Under the pieces are notes generated by a model. It did not search any database. It was not told where the DNA came from and worked only from the letters and a program-made list of their open reading frames with translations. The position numbers were made by a program, and so were the translations under genes. This document shows positions 1 through 13,176 of a DNA stretch of 64,000 nt, in pieces (the first letter of the stretch is position 1; each line of letters begins with the position of its first letter). Origin of the DNA: Nymphaea colorata (taxonomy: Eukaryota; Streptophyta; Magnoliopsida; Nymphaeales; Nymphaeaceae); assembly GCF_008831285.2 (NCBI RefSeq), contig NC_045151.1, positions 9,910,571 to 9,974,570 of the forward strand, in the 5' to 3' direction.

Positions 1-457
1 TTCCTATGAAGATATATAAGTGGTTATTTAACCGGAAAAAGAAGAAGCAATATATAAACGAAACCGAATCATAAGCACACCATAGATGAAACAAAAATCC
101 AAACGTATAACCACACCATAAAATAAAGCAATTAAGAGGAAACTAAAGATGCAACTAATAAGTTCGGAAATCTAAATGTATACTACGAACGACTGCAACA
201 TCTGCAACAAAACGCCCATTTCCCACTGATATGCTCAAGCACCTATGGTGGACAAAAAAACAAAGACTTTTGAACCGAGACGAAGAAAGCTATAAAGCAC
301 ATTACAGCTACTTGGGTGCGTTTAGCACCAATAATATCTGGAAACAGGATAACCACCTATCTCATAATCACGCACGTCCCAGGTAACAAAGTCAGTGGTA
401 AGTCATTCTTCCCTGAATTTCTAGCCCTTATCGTCTTATTCGTTTTCTTCTTTGGAC
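1..457. other. AT-rich left edge, no gene recognised
   Basis: No open frame here resembles a known family, and no tandem repeat or transposon end was recognised. The segment could be the first intron of a gene running leftwards off the window (see the next entry), but nothing in the sequence proves that. Confidence 0.3.
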
Positions 458-997
458 TCAACTTTTCACGAGTCTCATACGGGCTTGTCCAAAAGTAGAT
501 AAAGAAAGATGGAAAATCCCAACATATAATTCAGATGTTCTTATACGAAATTTAAAAAGAAGAGGAACAAATTCATCCAGATCCTTCTTGCCAATAAGAA
601 ATCGATATGTCTCATCCAAAAATCTTCTTCTCCTAGACCAAATCATTACCGGCTTCTCCAATCCCCACAAAGAAGACTGAGAAACGGCGAAAAGAGGAGG
701 CCTCCGGAAGTCCCATAGTCCTAGTAGGGAAGAAAAGTAGAGAGGGAAAGAGAGAGTACCGGTCCTTTCCTTCGTCCGAGGCCCTATCTTTGAGACAGAT
801 GGCGATGGAGGTCCGAATTTTATCGTATTGTCTCCGAAAAGACGATGAAGATGGAGGTCAAGATCGAGGGAGATGGCGAGAGTGAGAGAGGGGAAGAAGC
901 GAGGAACAAGGACTGGGCTATAATTCAAATTTCGAAAAAAGTAAGAGCGCGCTTTTAAGTGGGGCAGGCAGCTGCTTCCAATTTCCACGTTCGGCAA
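458..997 (-). other. unrecognised open frame, possible first exon or 5' UTR of a leftward gene
   Basis: A 179-codon open frame on the minus strand has no recognisable domain. Its first half is CT-rich on the coding strand and reads like a plant 5' leader rather than protein. The second half is richer in ordinary residues (Leu, Phe, Arg, Glu) and contains an internal Met followed by an Arg-rich stretch. It is less AT-rich than its flanks. It might be the promoter-proximal exon of a gene whose remainder lies to the left of base 1. It might equally be a chance frame. RNA reads starting near 900-1000 on the minus strand would decide. Confidence 0.2.
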
Positions 998-1860
998 CCG
1001 GTAAATGCGTGTGCTGAAGGCAGCCTATATACTTTAATACTTTAACAGCTAATCCTCAATTACGCAAGGCGTTTAGAGATTTGGTTCGAATTCAGCCTTG
1101 GCGAATTTGGATTCTGAATCCGCCTAATCTTTTAACAAGGAAATTTAGTTCTGACTAGCATAAGATTCGACATTAATTATATAGAATGGTTGGGGCTTTA
1201 CTGGATTTCATACTCGATTCAAACTACTGTCCGAAGGGCATATCGAACTCAAATCCCACTAGGGATCCAAAATCTTGCTTCTCTTACCAGACCCAGATTT
1301 GTATATTTCGACCCATTGACAAACCTAATTATGTATGCCTAAATCAGCATTTTGAGGTAATCTCACTGAAGAACTCTAAAAGTCTAAAGTTAATGAACTG
1401 AAAAAACAAGCGTGATTTTGTAAGTGCAAATCAAGTTATATGCCTTCACAAGACTCATATCTGATTCCTGGTTCTTGACTTGTATCTTTGAGCTTGAATG
1501 TGAACTTCATTAGCCTATCTCAAAAGTCATGTTAATTATCATCTTTAGTCTTTAGTTTTGGTCTTTCCTGCCATCACCATGAATAGCACTTCAGCGCCAA
1601 GTCAAGGAACTAAGTCAATCTACTGGTGGCAACATCTCTACAAATTCGACATGTTGTCAGCTTGAGTGGCACACTGTTGATGCGTGTTGGATCGATTTCC
1701 TTAAGCTCTACTCCTCTATACTACAATTAATGAGGTGTGATACTCGAACTGAATGGTGTATCATAGAACCACATAGGGCATGAAGCAGTTCTGGACCTTG
1801 GGTGCATAGGCAAGGAGGGAGGACTTCAGCCTCTCACTCGGGTGTGAGATTCCCTCCCAC
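998..1860. other. intergenic, nothing recognised
   Basis: AT-rich sequence with only short chance frames. Around 1790-1870 there is a less AT-rich patch, but I could not define its ends or assign it to an element. Confidence 0.3.
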
Positions 1861-1879
1861 TCAGACAAAAAACCTCATA

Positions 1880-2540
1880 GTAGGTATCCCATATTTCTTT
1901 TTGAGCAAATGCTATTGGTTTGAACACCTCTTTATGCATCACTTGATCTCTAAAACACCACAGTTTCCATACTATGATGTTAAAACATGCTAACCACCAC
2001 CATCTCAGCTACTTGCATGAAAATCGTCTCCTCCACCACCAGTTCCATGTTGCAAAGAAATCTATCACAGGGCAACAAGTGACCTGAAACTATGAACCAA
2101 TGTGCTTCTAGATGTCTCTAGCATATGAGCACAAGAAAAGAAGGTGCGACTGATCATCATTGGCCTTGCCACATAGTTTGTAAACAGAAGAAATAGCAGA
2201 TCCCACTCACTACAACTTGGCTTCAGTGAAGGCATTGGTAATTGCACACCAACGAAAACCAATTGGCTTTAGGGAGGGAATTTTTAATCCATAGTTTGCT
2301 TTGCCACTTGATTTTTGGCCCTTTGACCCTTACATGATTCCAGACCTGGTTCCTGAACTTTAATTCATTATGGTTTTCTTTAAAACTAAGGAAATCTTCA
2401 CCTTGTGAAAGACTAAAATGCATATAGTCTTCAATACATTGAATATGCCTCCATTGACGTAACTCACCCTGATGGAGAGTGAACATTTTCATGACTGTTC
2501 TATGTAGTAAAACCTCAACCTCGCCATATATAACCATAGG
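1880..2540 (-). pseudogene. LINE (non-LTR retrotransposon) relic: C-terminal zinc-binding domain of reverse transcriptase
   Basis: Read on the minus strand across two frames, the sequence shows the layout of the zf-RVT region found at the C-terminus of plant LINE ORF2. A Trp/Lys-rich lead-in (near 2290) is followed by a Cys-x2-Cys-like pair and then a Ser-His-Leu-Leu-Phe-Leu-Cys block followed by Tyr-Ala-Arg-Asp-Ile (about 2110-2170). A Trp-rich tail comes after (about 1940-2030). Stops and at least one frameshift interrupt it, so no protein can be made. Neither the endonuclease nor the RT catalytic core was found nearby, so this is a 5'-truncated or decayed copy. The family call rests on the pattern of residues. 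Confidence 0.55.
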
Positions 2541-2640
2541 AATCTGTTTTAAAAGAACATTTTCTCTCCAAAGATCAGTCCAAAACTTGGTACACCATTT
2601 TTAACTGTCCAAGCGGCAGATTTGGAAATTTATCTCCATG

Positions 2641-5600
2641 CCAACATTATATCTCCCCAATATGAGAGATGTTAGAGCACATATGCTCATCCCAAGCACA
2701 CTTTCTGGAAAAATATTTCCTCCTACATATGGTGGCCGCCAATCCTTTTGGGTCTCTTCGAGATTTTCCTTTATAGTTTGTTGTTTTCCTTTGATTTGTA
2801 GAATTGTACGTAAGTTCGAAACCTTATCTAGTTGCCTAGAGGTATCTTGATTATAAAAGAAAGTGCATGAATAAATAAATTTGTCAAAAAGATAGGTTCC
2901 AAGTGGCTTTCTTGGAGATATTGCTTAATTCATTTACAAAAAAAAATGCTGACTTTTCATTTTTTTCTGCTACACTAGTTAACAAGTTTGTGGTGAAGCT
3001 ATAACATTTAATTGCTAATTCTATTAATGGGCCCTTTGAAACTGACCATTTAATGTACTGTTCCCGCACTTTATGTTTCTTTGATAAATATAGTTGCATG
3101 AATAGATATAGAATGTCTATAGAATTATAGAAAATCATGACTTTGCCAAGCAAAAATCATATTAATTTCATGACCAGATAAAGTTTAGGACATTGTTTTA
3201 CAATGTAAAATTTGATTTATGTGTAAAAGAATACATAAGTTCTTCTTTGCAAATGAAACAGACACATAACCTAAATTTTCAGTTTTGTCCCTTAAAAAGT
3301 GCAACAACTTGATTTTGATCTTTTAGTAAAAGGATGACATATCTAGATAAAATTTAAATGACAATTCAAGGTAACATTGTTATAAGCATTATTGAAAAAC
3401 CTTGTTTGAGGTATGGTTCAACTATTTCAGTGATTTGATGGTTACTCCCTTGTCTTGTTATTATGGTTCATACATAAATTCACTAAGAACATAACATGTA
3501 TATGTGATGTCCAAACTGAATCAGGATATAAGCTGGCTTATACCAATGGTAGGTTCCACCATTTTTCAACAACTTCTTCTTCACAGGAATACCACTTGGT
3601 TTAGCGCCCATGAGGCAAATTTGCTTCAATATTGGTTTAAAGTATATTTTCTGGGTTAGAGAAATATTTTTTTCTTAAACTAAGCTGCTTCTATTCATAT
3701 AAAAATTTTAGTCGATCTTTAATACGAAGTATCACACCAACAAAACTATTTAATTTGTCAATAATATCATCATCATTTGAAATAATGGTGTTATCAATAT
3801 ATGATAGGATAAATTTTATTTTGCTTCATTTAGTCAGGAAAAAAAAGTAGTTAGCTGAAGATAGCTTGCAATTGAATGAAATCAAATGCCTTATTTAAGC
3901 TTCAACATTTTAGAGATTTTGAAGCTTATTTGAGATTTTATTGTAATAGCACATGTTCCCTTGTCACTCATATACTAAATTCAGTCTCATAATTCTTTTT
4001 CATTAAGGTCGCCATGCGAGGGTGTATTATTGACATCGACTTGGTGAAGTCTCAGCCAAGAGAAACATAAATGGACAACAAGCATCTCATAGTATACATG
4101 TTTTGTGACTAAAACATATTACCTTGTATTGTTTTTATGTGTTGCATAGGTACTTGCTGTTAATAAATCGAGGCTAAGATGACTGGTTCAGATTTAATAG
4201 AATTGAAACTCCCAAAATTCAAATTAATTAATTTGGTTGGTCATATTTATAGTAGTTCCAGTGTTGGAATGGACGATGATGACTTTACACAAGATTTTCT
4301 TTGTTAGGCTAGCACAACTCATCTTAAAATCTGAATTGAGACAGTGAAAAAATGCATTTCATGGCCTTCTATGCAAGACTATCAAAATTTTTTAGGAAAT
4401 ACTTAAAAATATCTGATCTTAAAAAGAAAAAAATGTATTCAAACATCACATCCCCAACTAAAGACATCTATTTAATCTCTCAATTTATAATTGTGTATCC
4501 TTTTCATACAAATGTCATGCATGTTATTAAACAATGATAAAATTTGGTTTGGAAAAGACTAAACAATTAAAGAATTTTGGGATGGTGATACTTGCACAAG
4601 AATATGGCTAATTAAGTGAATTCTCATAACATCACCTTATCCCCATAGTTTGATGTAGCTATTGGCTTAAAATTACAAAGTACCATAAACAACTTAAAGT
4701 AAATCATAATGTTTTCTCAGCAATACTATTTTGTTGAAAAGTCCCAAAACACATATTAAGGGGACATATTATTTACTTAACGTAGTTTTTTATGAAAAAA
4801 GTTCGAATATGATAATACATCCCAATCCCTTCACACATTTTTCAGTTTGATTTTCTTTTGTTTTAAATAAATGTCACAGGACTGCTTGAGTTTAGAATTT
4901 ACATCCCATGATCTAAAAACACCGAAATGGATTTACTATAATTCCCCACGTCACCATGAAAAGTTAATGTGCTGCTATTAAGGAAGAAATTAACGCATGT
5001 CTTTCCCATGTATCAAAATGAACAAGGTCAAACATTCATTTTGAACAACTCTTGCTTATTGGAAAAGGGTGACACATAAGTTTAGCAAGATGACAAGTTT
5101 TATACTAACCATTATTTGTGTTGATCTATTTTATTTTACAAACTTTTGTTGCCAATCACATTGTCAAAAGGTTCAAGTAAACAAGTTCCATTATTGAACT
5201 GAAGTTACCTTATGCTACCCATAAGGCCTTATTTAATAGAAGCACTGTTATGGACAAGTAATCTTAATTGAACAATCAAATAAACATGAAGTTAAATGAA
5301 TTTTGAAGAAAGCAATAATGGAATTTATAGACTTGACATACTTTCTATGTGATACTTAAGATACATTTAAATAAAGTACTATTGTGATATTAATCACTTA
5401 CTAATGACACATTGATGAAAAACTATTTAATGGATTATGCTTCAGACAAGCAAAAATTTACTTTTCCCATAGAAAACAATTTTTTGAGTAAAATTTTAAA
5501 TGTAGCCAACTAAACACTTTTTATGATCTTCTCTGCAGTAGCATTGAACCATACATACCATGCATGTCAATGAACAAGATAAAAGGAACTTAACTAGAAG

Positions 5601-8600
5601 AAAATGAATAAAAATATTATCTTTCTAATATTTCAGTATAGTATTCTATAATTGGGGTTTTATTCCTTTCATTTGTGAAGTTATGGGTTGAAACTTTTTC
5701 ATTTGAGACATCTTGTTCCTGTGTAATTATATAGTTATGTTAGGTTTAACGCAATCCAAATATTCATGTCCACTCACATTATTTCAATGTTAAGTTTCTT
5801 TGTTAAAATCTTTATGAAACATGGAAAAGTATCTACTACCTCTATGAATTTCCAGATAATAACAAATCTATTTTTTTTAGTCATGAAGTTTCATGGTTAG
5901 GATGATATTAAGCATACTCTTTCTTTTGAATGACCTTGACTACTTATTCCTGAATGGTGGGTGATTTGCATGCCAAGTGAAATTTGGAAAGTCTTGGTTA
6001 TTTCAACAAGTATTGGTTATACCAAAGACTTTTCGAAATCAAATTTTCATCAAAGAAAGGCAAAACGTAAATGGGGGAAGAGCTGGTGTCCCTAGGTTTT
6101 AGGCTCATTTCTCATCTTCTAATTCCTTTGGGAAGGCAGGAGTGAAAAATGGCTAGAGGAAAGATTATGAGGCAAGGAAGTTGGTTGAGGAAGACATTTG
6201 GATGCCGCTAGGTGAATGGAAGGATAAAATCAAGCAGAAGTTAGGGACTTACCAATTCTGGGGTTGGAAAAAATCGGGGATGGTCCTAAATGACATCACA
6301 AATATGGAAGGTATGAATTGGCCTCATTTCAAGTGGTGGAAGTGGAGCCAAGGCCCCTGCCTCCCCGCCTTCTCTCCACCCATGTCTATGTGGTGGACAA
6401 ATGTTTACTTGATCAAACGACAGGGATGGTATGGAGAAAGTTTAGTGTGGATGGGACTAGCTATTGGTGACACTGGCTTGGACTCATAATCACCTCTTTA
6501 AGTTCAGTATGCAGATCATGAACACAATTTGTTTCATATCATAATGCTTTGATCCGGAAATGTTGGAATGAGTCAAAGGGCTTGCATGGGAATTAACAAT
6601 TGTTTAGATTCTTTAATTGTCAGGAAAATAAAGCCTAAAGAAGTACTGGGATTGAAATACTAGATTTTTGTCAAGCTTTTGTTCAGATTCCAGAATAAAA
6701 CCCTACAGAAGTGGATCGGAGTGACATGTGGTGCTCAACAATGCCAGAGAAGAACACAAATTTTTACTGATGTATGCAGTACAACATTACGAGAACATCT
6801 GTTTTCATTGACATGTAGTGGGAAACATAACGAGTTTCTCTGAGGCATTGCGCTCACACGTTAGAGAAGGTCTCCAGTCTCGGCCATTTTGATTGACGTA
6901 GACAATCTATGAATCAAAGATGGAGAGGTATTTCTGATGCAGCTCCTTCCGCATTAGAGAAAAGGCATTTTCTTTGATGCTTTTGGAACATGATGTTCCA
7001 AGGAAATCTGTTTCATTGAGAGCCAATCCCTCGTTGCTATGCGCGTTAAGCTAGGCATGTCACGAAAACAACATTTACTGACGTTTTACATCATGCATCA
7101 GCGTTTTGCACTGTCCACCATCGCTCCTTGACTTGACTTTATAAGGTAAAAAATTGAATTTGAGTCTGATTTTTGGTTTGCAGTTATCTCAATTCTTGCA
7201 GAATAATCCCACCAATTTTCTGATTTTTTGGAGTTTATAAAAAATGTAGAAAATTTTTATTCACTCATTGTTTTGTTTTTTGGAAAACGTAATTACTAAA
7301 ACTTTCTGAAAACAAACAGTGCACTCGTGCCGGACTTTTATGTTTCCGTAGAAAGTAAACAATTGCAAACTTTTTTTCTTTAATTTTTGGAAATGTCTAG
7401 CTTCTGTTTGGTATTTTTTTTCATCACCCTGATCTTGGTCGGACTGTAGGAATTTCGAAATTGTATGCAATTACTAGAAATTCCCAATCTGATTCAGGTG
7501 GCGGAGGGTTAGGCTTTGCTTTTGCATGTTTTTTTTTTGTAAAGTTTTGTGTGATGTTAATATTATATATATTTTCTTAAATGGGTACTTGGGGAAATCA
7601 CCTTAGGTGTAAAACTCAAGAGGCTAAATTCTTATGCCTCCAAGGTTGTGAATTATTTTGGAGCTTGAGTGGATCTATGGTATATCTTTCATCTGACGCT
7701 TGCCACTGTTTGGAGCCTAAAGAAGTAATATATCGGAGCATGACAATGACCACTAGATTCGAACCTCAGAACCCTTGAATGTGAGCCACCCTCCTGCTCG
7801 GTTGTGCTACTTCTCTTGAAATTGTAATCTCAATATTTACTAGGAGTCTAGTTATCTCAGTGTTTGATCTGTGGTGAGGCTGTGATTTCAATATTTACTG
7901 GGACTCCAATTATCTCAAGTGTGACTAATTTGTGGTTTGAGTGAACACTAAGGTCAGGTAGTTGACGTTTTCAGTGGAAGGCGTTGGGTGGAGATCGAGA
8001 ATAAGGTTGAAAATGAGTCAAGATCTGTCTGACTTAGAAGTGATTGTGGAACATATTGTGATGAAGATAGAGAGAGAGCGAGGGAAAAGGGAAGTAAAAG
8101 GGAACAGAAAAGAATGGTTGATAGAAAAAGTGAATGGAAATCTGTAAGGCCATTTTACAAGTGTGATCATTCACACTCCAACTTTTTTGCTTCTGTTGTT
8201 ATAATAATATTCGTTTCTAAGATTATGTAGCAAGACTCGTCATAATGGCCCATGTGTTTATCATTTCTTCCCCTTCACCAGATCTAAAACCTGTAAAAAA
8301 AGCTTTCTTTTGTGTAGGATTTACTCTTATGGACATTACTCTTACTACACCCATCGTCGACGACATTCTTCTGGTAATATTATCTCAAAATCCATCGGGA
8401 GGAGGAAATGAGTTTTCCTATTCAGGTCCACTAGTAAATTACATCCTCTTACTTTTTATGATCATGAGTCCCACTGCCTTACGAGCATTTTAGTAATTTT
8501 TTAAAAGATAGGTATTTTGTAGTCTTTTTACTTTTTTTTTTAAATTTCTATTTTTGTCTTTCCAAAAAGTTTTTCTTTTCTGTGTGAACGTGAGTATTTT

Positions 8601-9390
8601 CATCATCATAACCACACACACCAATACCAACCATATAATCAGGTTCGGAGAAATGAAAAGTAACAAACTCCTCTCTTCTAAAAGTGCAACATCTCTCTTG
8701 GTAAGGCCGCAAAATACGCCACGTAGAATGTGGAGGTTTCGTCCTTTTCCCTTTTTCTTTTGGAGAATTGGATTCCACACAAGTTGATTGCAATATGTAT
8801 AGTTGTGGTGGTGAATCCAAAACATTCGCATCTCTATGATGGCAGAGAAAAAAAAGTAATGAAAGATCGACAAATTCAATCTCCTAGGATGTGGAATGTT
8901 GCTAAAAGTTAAAAATTGTGATTAAAAAAATCATTAAATAGATACTTAGCGATGGTTTATGGTACAACAACAATTTACGTTGATTTTAGTAATGGGTTAT
9001 GCATGATTCCTTTGGCATAAAGAAATTGATCGGTGTCAAGATCTAAATCATCCTGAAAAAAAAAAATTAAGAAGAAAAAGAAGATAGTGTACTTTAGTCA
9101 TCCAACATTTTTCTTTTATATTTTTCTTTGTGTTATTTTTTCCTTTGTCTTTGAGGACCGACCATTCAGCCCACTTAAAAGTTGATGATTCTGAGAGAAG
9201 GGAAGAAACATGAAAAGCACAAGACTATATTAACTCATTTCCACAAGAGAGAGAGTACTTCACTATCACGCTACGCAGCAAATCTGAAGTCCGCCAGAAA
9301 TATCTAAAGATATTGGACGGCCCAAATGGTGGATTGATCACTGAAATGAGAAGTTTCGAGGACCCCCAAAGAAATCAAAGCCATGGTTAC
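2641..9390. other. long AT-rich intergenic stretch without recognisable genes
   Basis: About 6.7 kb of AT-rich DNA broken by stops in all frames. Short open frames occur at 6181-6489 and 8490-8879, but they show no known domain and have biased composition. A tandem duplication at 7823-7941 is listed separately. I see no rRNA, tRNA, or transposon ends. Confidence 0.4.
7823..7941. repeat. two-copy tandem repeat, about 60 bp
   Basis: Two diverged head-to-tail copies share the core TCAATATTTACT, then GTCTAGTTATCTCA in the first copy and CTCCAATTATCTCA in the second, each followed by a TGTGGT-containing tail. No coding content. Confidence 0.5.
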
Positions 9391-9393
9391 CTT

Positions 9394-10023
9394 TCAATCG
9401 AGATTTCCGGTATTCACCCACCGGCGAACCACCGAGACAGCATCAAGTGGCCCATGAGGCGCCGTTGTATCAACGACCAACTTGGGGACGGGATTCGTGT
9501 TGTAGTCCCAACACCCCTCGTACCCGTCCACCAGCCCCTGCAGCTCCTCCCACGTCGCCGGTTTGTGCCGGAACACATCCGTGGCGCGCTCCTCGGAGCC
9601 GCGCCGCTCCAGCCGCCTCCTCCACTCCGCGGCATCACCGGGCCGGCATTCTACGACCAGCAGGCGCGAGCCGGCGGCAGTCGCCACCTGCGAGACCCGA
9701 TCGAAGTGCCGGCGACGGGAAAGAGGGCAATCGACGACGATGCCGAGCCCCAGTCGCAGCTGTGTCTCTGTCAGCTTCCAGAGGACCGAGTAGGAGAGCT
9801 CGTTGCAGAGACCGGCTGCTGTAGTTGTGTCGGGGATCGCGGCCTGCACAGCGGCGGTGCAGTCCCGGATGTCGTCCTTGTCCAGCAGAGGGCACCGAAG
9901 GTCGGCGGCGATGGCGCTTGCCAATGTGGATTTCCCGCTGCCAGGGTGCCCTTTCATGGCAATTACGTAACAAGGGCCTCCATTACTCGTGGTGGTGGTG
10001 GTGGTAGCGGCGGTGGTGCTCAT
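9394..10023 (-). CDS. P-loop NTPase / small-molecule kinase-like protein (AAA_33-type fold)
   Basis: An intact single-exon gene of 209 residues. Residues 25-33 are a perfect Walker A loop (GHPGSGKST), following a Thr-rich N-terminus and a hydrophobic strand (YVIAMK). A Leu-Leu-Asp-Lys-Asp-Asp segment comes next, as in AAA_33/zeta-like kinases where this Asp contacts substrate. A Walker B-like strand (IVVDCPL) precedes an Arg-rich lid (SRRRHFDRV, then EWRRRLERRG). The C-terminus (PKLVVDTT...VVRRW) resembles that of uncharacterised plant AAA-domain proteins. The ATG at 10021-10023 is the start used; the frame stays open slightly further upstream but without another ATG. The substrate is unknown. 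The gene is much more GC-rich than flanking DNA, which gives long spurious frames on the opposite strand. No signal peptide or membrane segment is seen, so it is probably soluble. Confidence 0.85.
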   Translation of the reverse strand: MSTTAATTTTTTSNGGPCYVIAMKGHPGSGKSTLASAIAADLRCPLLDKDDIRDCTAAVQAAIPDTTTAAGLCNELSYSVLWKLTETQLRLGLGIVVDCPLSRRRHFDRVSQVATAAGSRLLVVECRPGDAAEWRRRLERRGSEERATDVFRHKPATWEELQGLVDGYEGCWDYNTNPVPKLVVDTTAPHGPLDAVSVVRRWVNTGNLD

Positions 10024-10229
10024 TCTTCTGTTGTACGAGCTCTGCAAATTAAGATGCCTGATGCGTTTCAGAACCCAAGTTGCTGGTGCCCCTTGGCGTT
10101 TATCCTTTTTGCGGCTCCGATAAAGCAGCTTCGGAATTGTGGTCTAACCGCAAACTAGATGATTTTTTTCTCTAGAACCACTTGGAGAAGTAAACCGATT
10201 CTTTATTTCTTTTTTTTTCGATCAAAGAA

Positions 10230-10700
10230 ATAGAGGGCGTGTTTGGTTGCATCATGATTTTAGATCTTAAATTTAAATTTACGATCTAAAAGCTTTTAGT
10301 CTCTAATAGGGATGTACACCAAGCTACCTGAACCTGAGGTCAAATTCTATTCGACTAACAGATAGTTCAGCTCAAGCTCGACTCACTTAATCGAGTCCGA
10401 GCTCAGATAGTTCCTGATGCTTAAAATTTTCACATTTTTATTGTTATTTTAAGTTTTTAAAATGATAAAAATAAATATTTGTGTTAAACAAGTTTAATTG
10501 AATTCAATTGAATCGACTTTATCAACCTCAAACTCGACTTATTTACAAACTCAAGTTATCAAATAAGCTCAAAAGTCAAGTTTAACTGAGTCTTGGCTTG
10601 AACATTTCTACCTTTGAGAGCTATAGTTTGGGAGCTATAGATGTCCAGTCGGACCTCGGATCTGTGGAGAGATCTGCGGTGCCATCAAACGAAAATTCTG
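10230..10700. other. possible degraded MITE or TE remnant
   Basis: The left side reads GGGCGTGTTTGGTTGCATC, a wording often seen at ends of plant MITEs. The right side near 10680 contains GCGGTGCCATCAAACG, whose reverse complement (CGTTTGATGGCACCGC) is partly similar. No clear target duplication was found. The middle is AT-rich with TCGAGCTC-like words. Confidence 0.25.
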
Positions 10701-12560
10701 AAATGAGTGTATTTCAAATCCGCCGAAGGTTTGAAATCTAAGGATTTTAAGTTAGTGGGTCCCACCTGTATTCCATCCAGATTTCATCTTTGCGGAAAAG
10801 GTCGTGGCGGTGCTCTTTACCCGCTGCCACCACATTGTTTAGTAGTACTCTTCTCCCTTTCTCTGCAAAAGAAAGAGAACAAACCATTGCCAATGGTTTG
10901 AAAGCACAGATAAACCCTCGACTAGGGCCAAGGATTCGAGAAAAAATCGAACCCTCAAGGGTTTTAAGAAAAACAAATAAAACCTTCACCATTGCCGAGA
11001 ATCTGAGAGCATAAATAAACTCTGGAGAATGGTCGAGGGTTTGACAAAAAAAGAGAACATTCAACCATTGCCGAGGGTTTTAAGAAAGGATTAACCTTCA
11101 GTTTTTGAAAAAAAAAAAAACTCAAACCGCAGACGAGTGATGACATTGCTGGCTTTTTTTTTTTGATTGAAACCACCGGCCTTGGCCCACAGATTGAGAA
11201 ATAGAGAGACAGGGGGGTTGGAGACCTCTTTTCCCGGCCAGAAAAAGGGCGTCCAAGCCCTTATATCCAGCCTCATTTTCCGGCTCAGAGAGATAGCTAG
11301 CGACTTGCCTGAACATGACGTCATTGGCAATGGTAACTCATCGGAGATGCCTTCGGTTGTCGGAACATGGAGTCCTTCGGTCACGGCTGGCTGCATTCTG
11401 CGAGAGAGCTCCGACTTTTTTAAAGAAGCCTTCATGGGGATCGGATTCAGCCCATGATCTAAGATTCGAAGCCATCAAACTCAGGTGATGAAGTCCGGAT
11501 CTGTCGTTCTGCACAAATGGACCCCAGATCCCAGCGAGGCTCCTGCTTCCAGAGAAACCTTTCCTAGCTGTTTTCCTCCTTATTTCTGCCATCTACAGTT
11601 TCGGCTCTGCGGATACAAAAACTGTGAATCTCAAATCCACCACCAGAAGATCTGGACCCCTCAAATCTAAAATGTGAGGGCAACAGACGCTCCCTTGAGT
11701 TTTGGGAAAGTACCCATTGTTGAGAATGGCGTTGATAAGAGGGCAGCCCTTTATATATCTCTTGTCCAGTAGCGTATAAAGTTGCAAAGGGCCGAATGAG
11801 GAGAAACCTATTAAAAAACATATAAGAGTGAGAGGGGGACCGCGGGGGCTTGTGGTGTTAACTATTAAAAAAAAAAAAAAAAATCGAAGACCAAAGAGTG
11901 AGAGCTGTATAGGGCTCTCTCTGTTTTAGTGGGAGGGGAGAGGATTCGAAGCCCCCTCATCTGGTTCAATGAGAGGATTCGACCCAATGCAGAAAGGGGA
12001 AGGGCGGACACCGACCCACCCAATGGCAGAACTCAGCAAGAGTGAATAAGAGGCAGTAGCTGCTCGCTACCTTTGCCCAAAAAGAAAGGGGAAAGGGCCA
12101 ACAGCCCTTCCCTCTGTTGCAGAGGGGGAGAGAAAGATGGACGGTCGACGGCTTGCCTCTATTGCCGATGAATGATGAACATTTGAAGAAAAGAGAGAGA
12201 GAGAGAGAGAGAGAGAGGTCGATTGCCGGTGGCCTGCCCTTCGTGGCTCAGTAAAACCCTGCTGTTTGCAGTGTACAAAACAACAGGGAGAGAAGAGAGA
12301 GAGCATTCCTTTTTATGAACCAGTTCACACTTTACATATGAATCATCCTGTACTTGACTCGGGCGATCTCGATCCAAGCCAACAAGTCAATGAGTCAGAC
12401 GATTCTTATCCGAGTCACCCGAGTTTGGGTGTTGTATCGCCTAGGCCTTCAGTGGTGGCCCAGTGAGTTGACGATCCCGAGCCGATTCAGGCGATTCCCA
12501 AGTCGGCTCGCAGAGTTTGCAATCTATGCCACTAGTTGATTTTTGGCCATAATTTATTGG
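10700..12560. repeat. complex repeat region with CCATTGCCGA / GAGGGTTT motifs and a GA microsatellite
   Basis: Between 10880 and 11100 the motif ACCATTGCCGAGGGTTT and variants recur three to four times at about 70-80 bp, separated by AAGAAA-rich spacers. The segment 11100-11700 is of mixed composition with no recognisable protein. A (GA)n tract lies at about 12190-12220. No complete gene is visible. The open frames here overlap each other on both strands and have no domain, so I treat them as chance. Confidence 0.4.
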
Positions 12561-12818
12561 CCGGTGTGGATTGGGATGACGGCTTGATTTTCATTGCTTC
12601 TATGTAGAAAATTAATTTAAAGCTATTTTAGACTACATACAAATAAAAAATGAAAAAGAATCAAGGAATGTGGTATGCCTCCAAAGTAGTGTCAGTGATG
12701 GGGCCCAATGGATAACATTGGATTTTACTTGTTTTGAATGTCATACATTTTTGTGTGAGAGGTCAGAGCATTCTCAGACAACCATCTAACCAAGGTCGTT
12801 CATTTGATGCAGATGAAT

Positions 12819-12978
12819 GGTTGAAAGAAAAACATAGAGAAAAATGTGAGAACTAATATTAGATGACAAAAATGTTCATTATCTTTTTCTTTTTGTTTTT
12901 CTCTTAACGGTCAATCATGCTAAATCAGATGGTCTTAGTTAGGTAGCTGCGTAACTCTAAAAAACTAGAGTCACCATT

Positions 12979-13046
<68 letters not shown>

Positions 13047-13176
13047 AGATGGTTGAGAGAAAACTATGAGAAAAAATGTGAGAGATGACAAAAATGTCCA
13101 TTACCTTTTTCTCTTTGTTTTTCTCTTAACGATCAATCAGATGATGACTATGTAACTCTAAAAAACTAAAGTCACC

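Noticed and set aside
7570-7850. Possible SINE with a GATTCGAACC B-box-like word
   Set aside because: No convincing A box at the right distance, no poly(A) or T tail and no target duplication.
9394-10023. Kinase considered as a zeta-type toxin
   Set aside because: The P-loop fold is shared, but there is no antitoxin partner and the gene resembles plant AAA-domain proteins. A toxin role is not supported.
10024-10047. Upstream extension of the kinase frame by eight codons
   Set aside because: The extension begins with TTG, not ATG. The ATG at 10021-10023 is the first usable start.
9313-10158. Long plus-strand frame (281 codons) opposite the kinase gene
   Set aside because: It is the mirror of a GC-rich real gene. 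It shows Pro/Arg-rich random composition and no domain, while the minus strand has a perfect P-loop.
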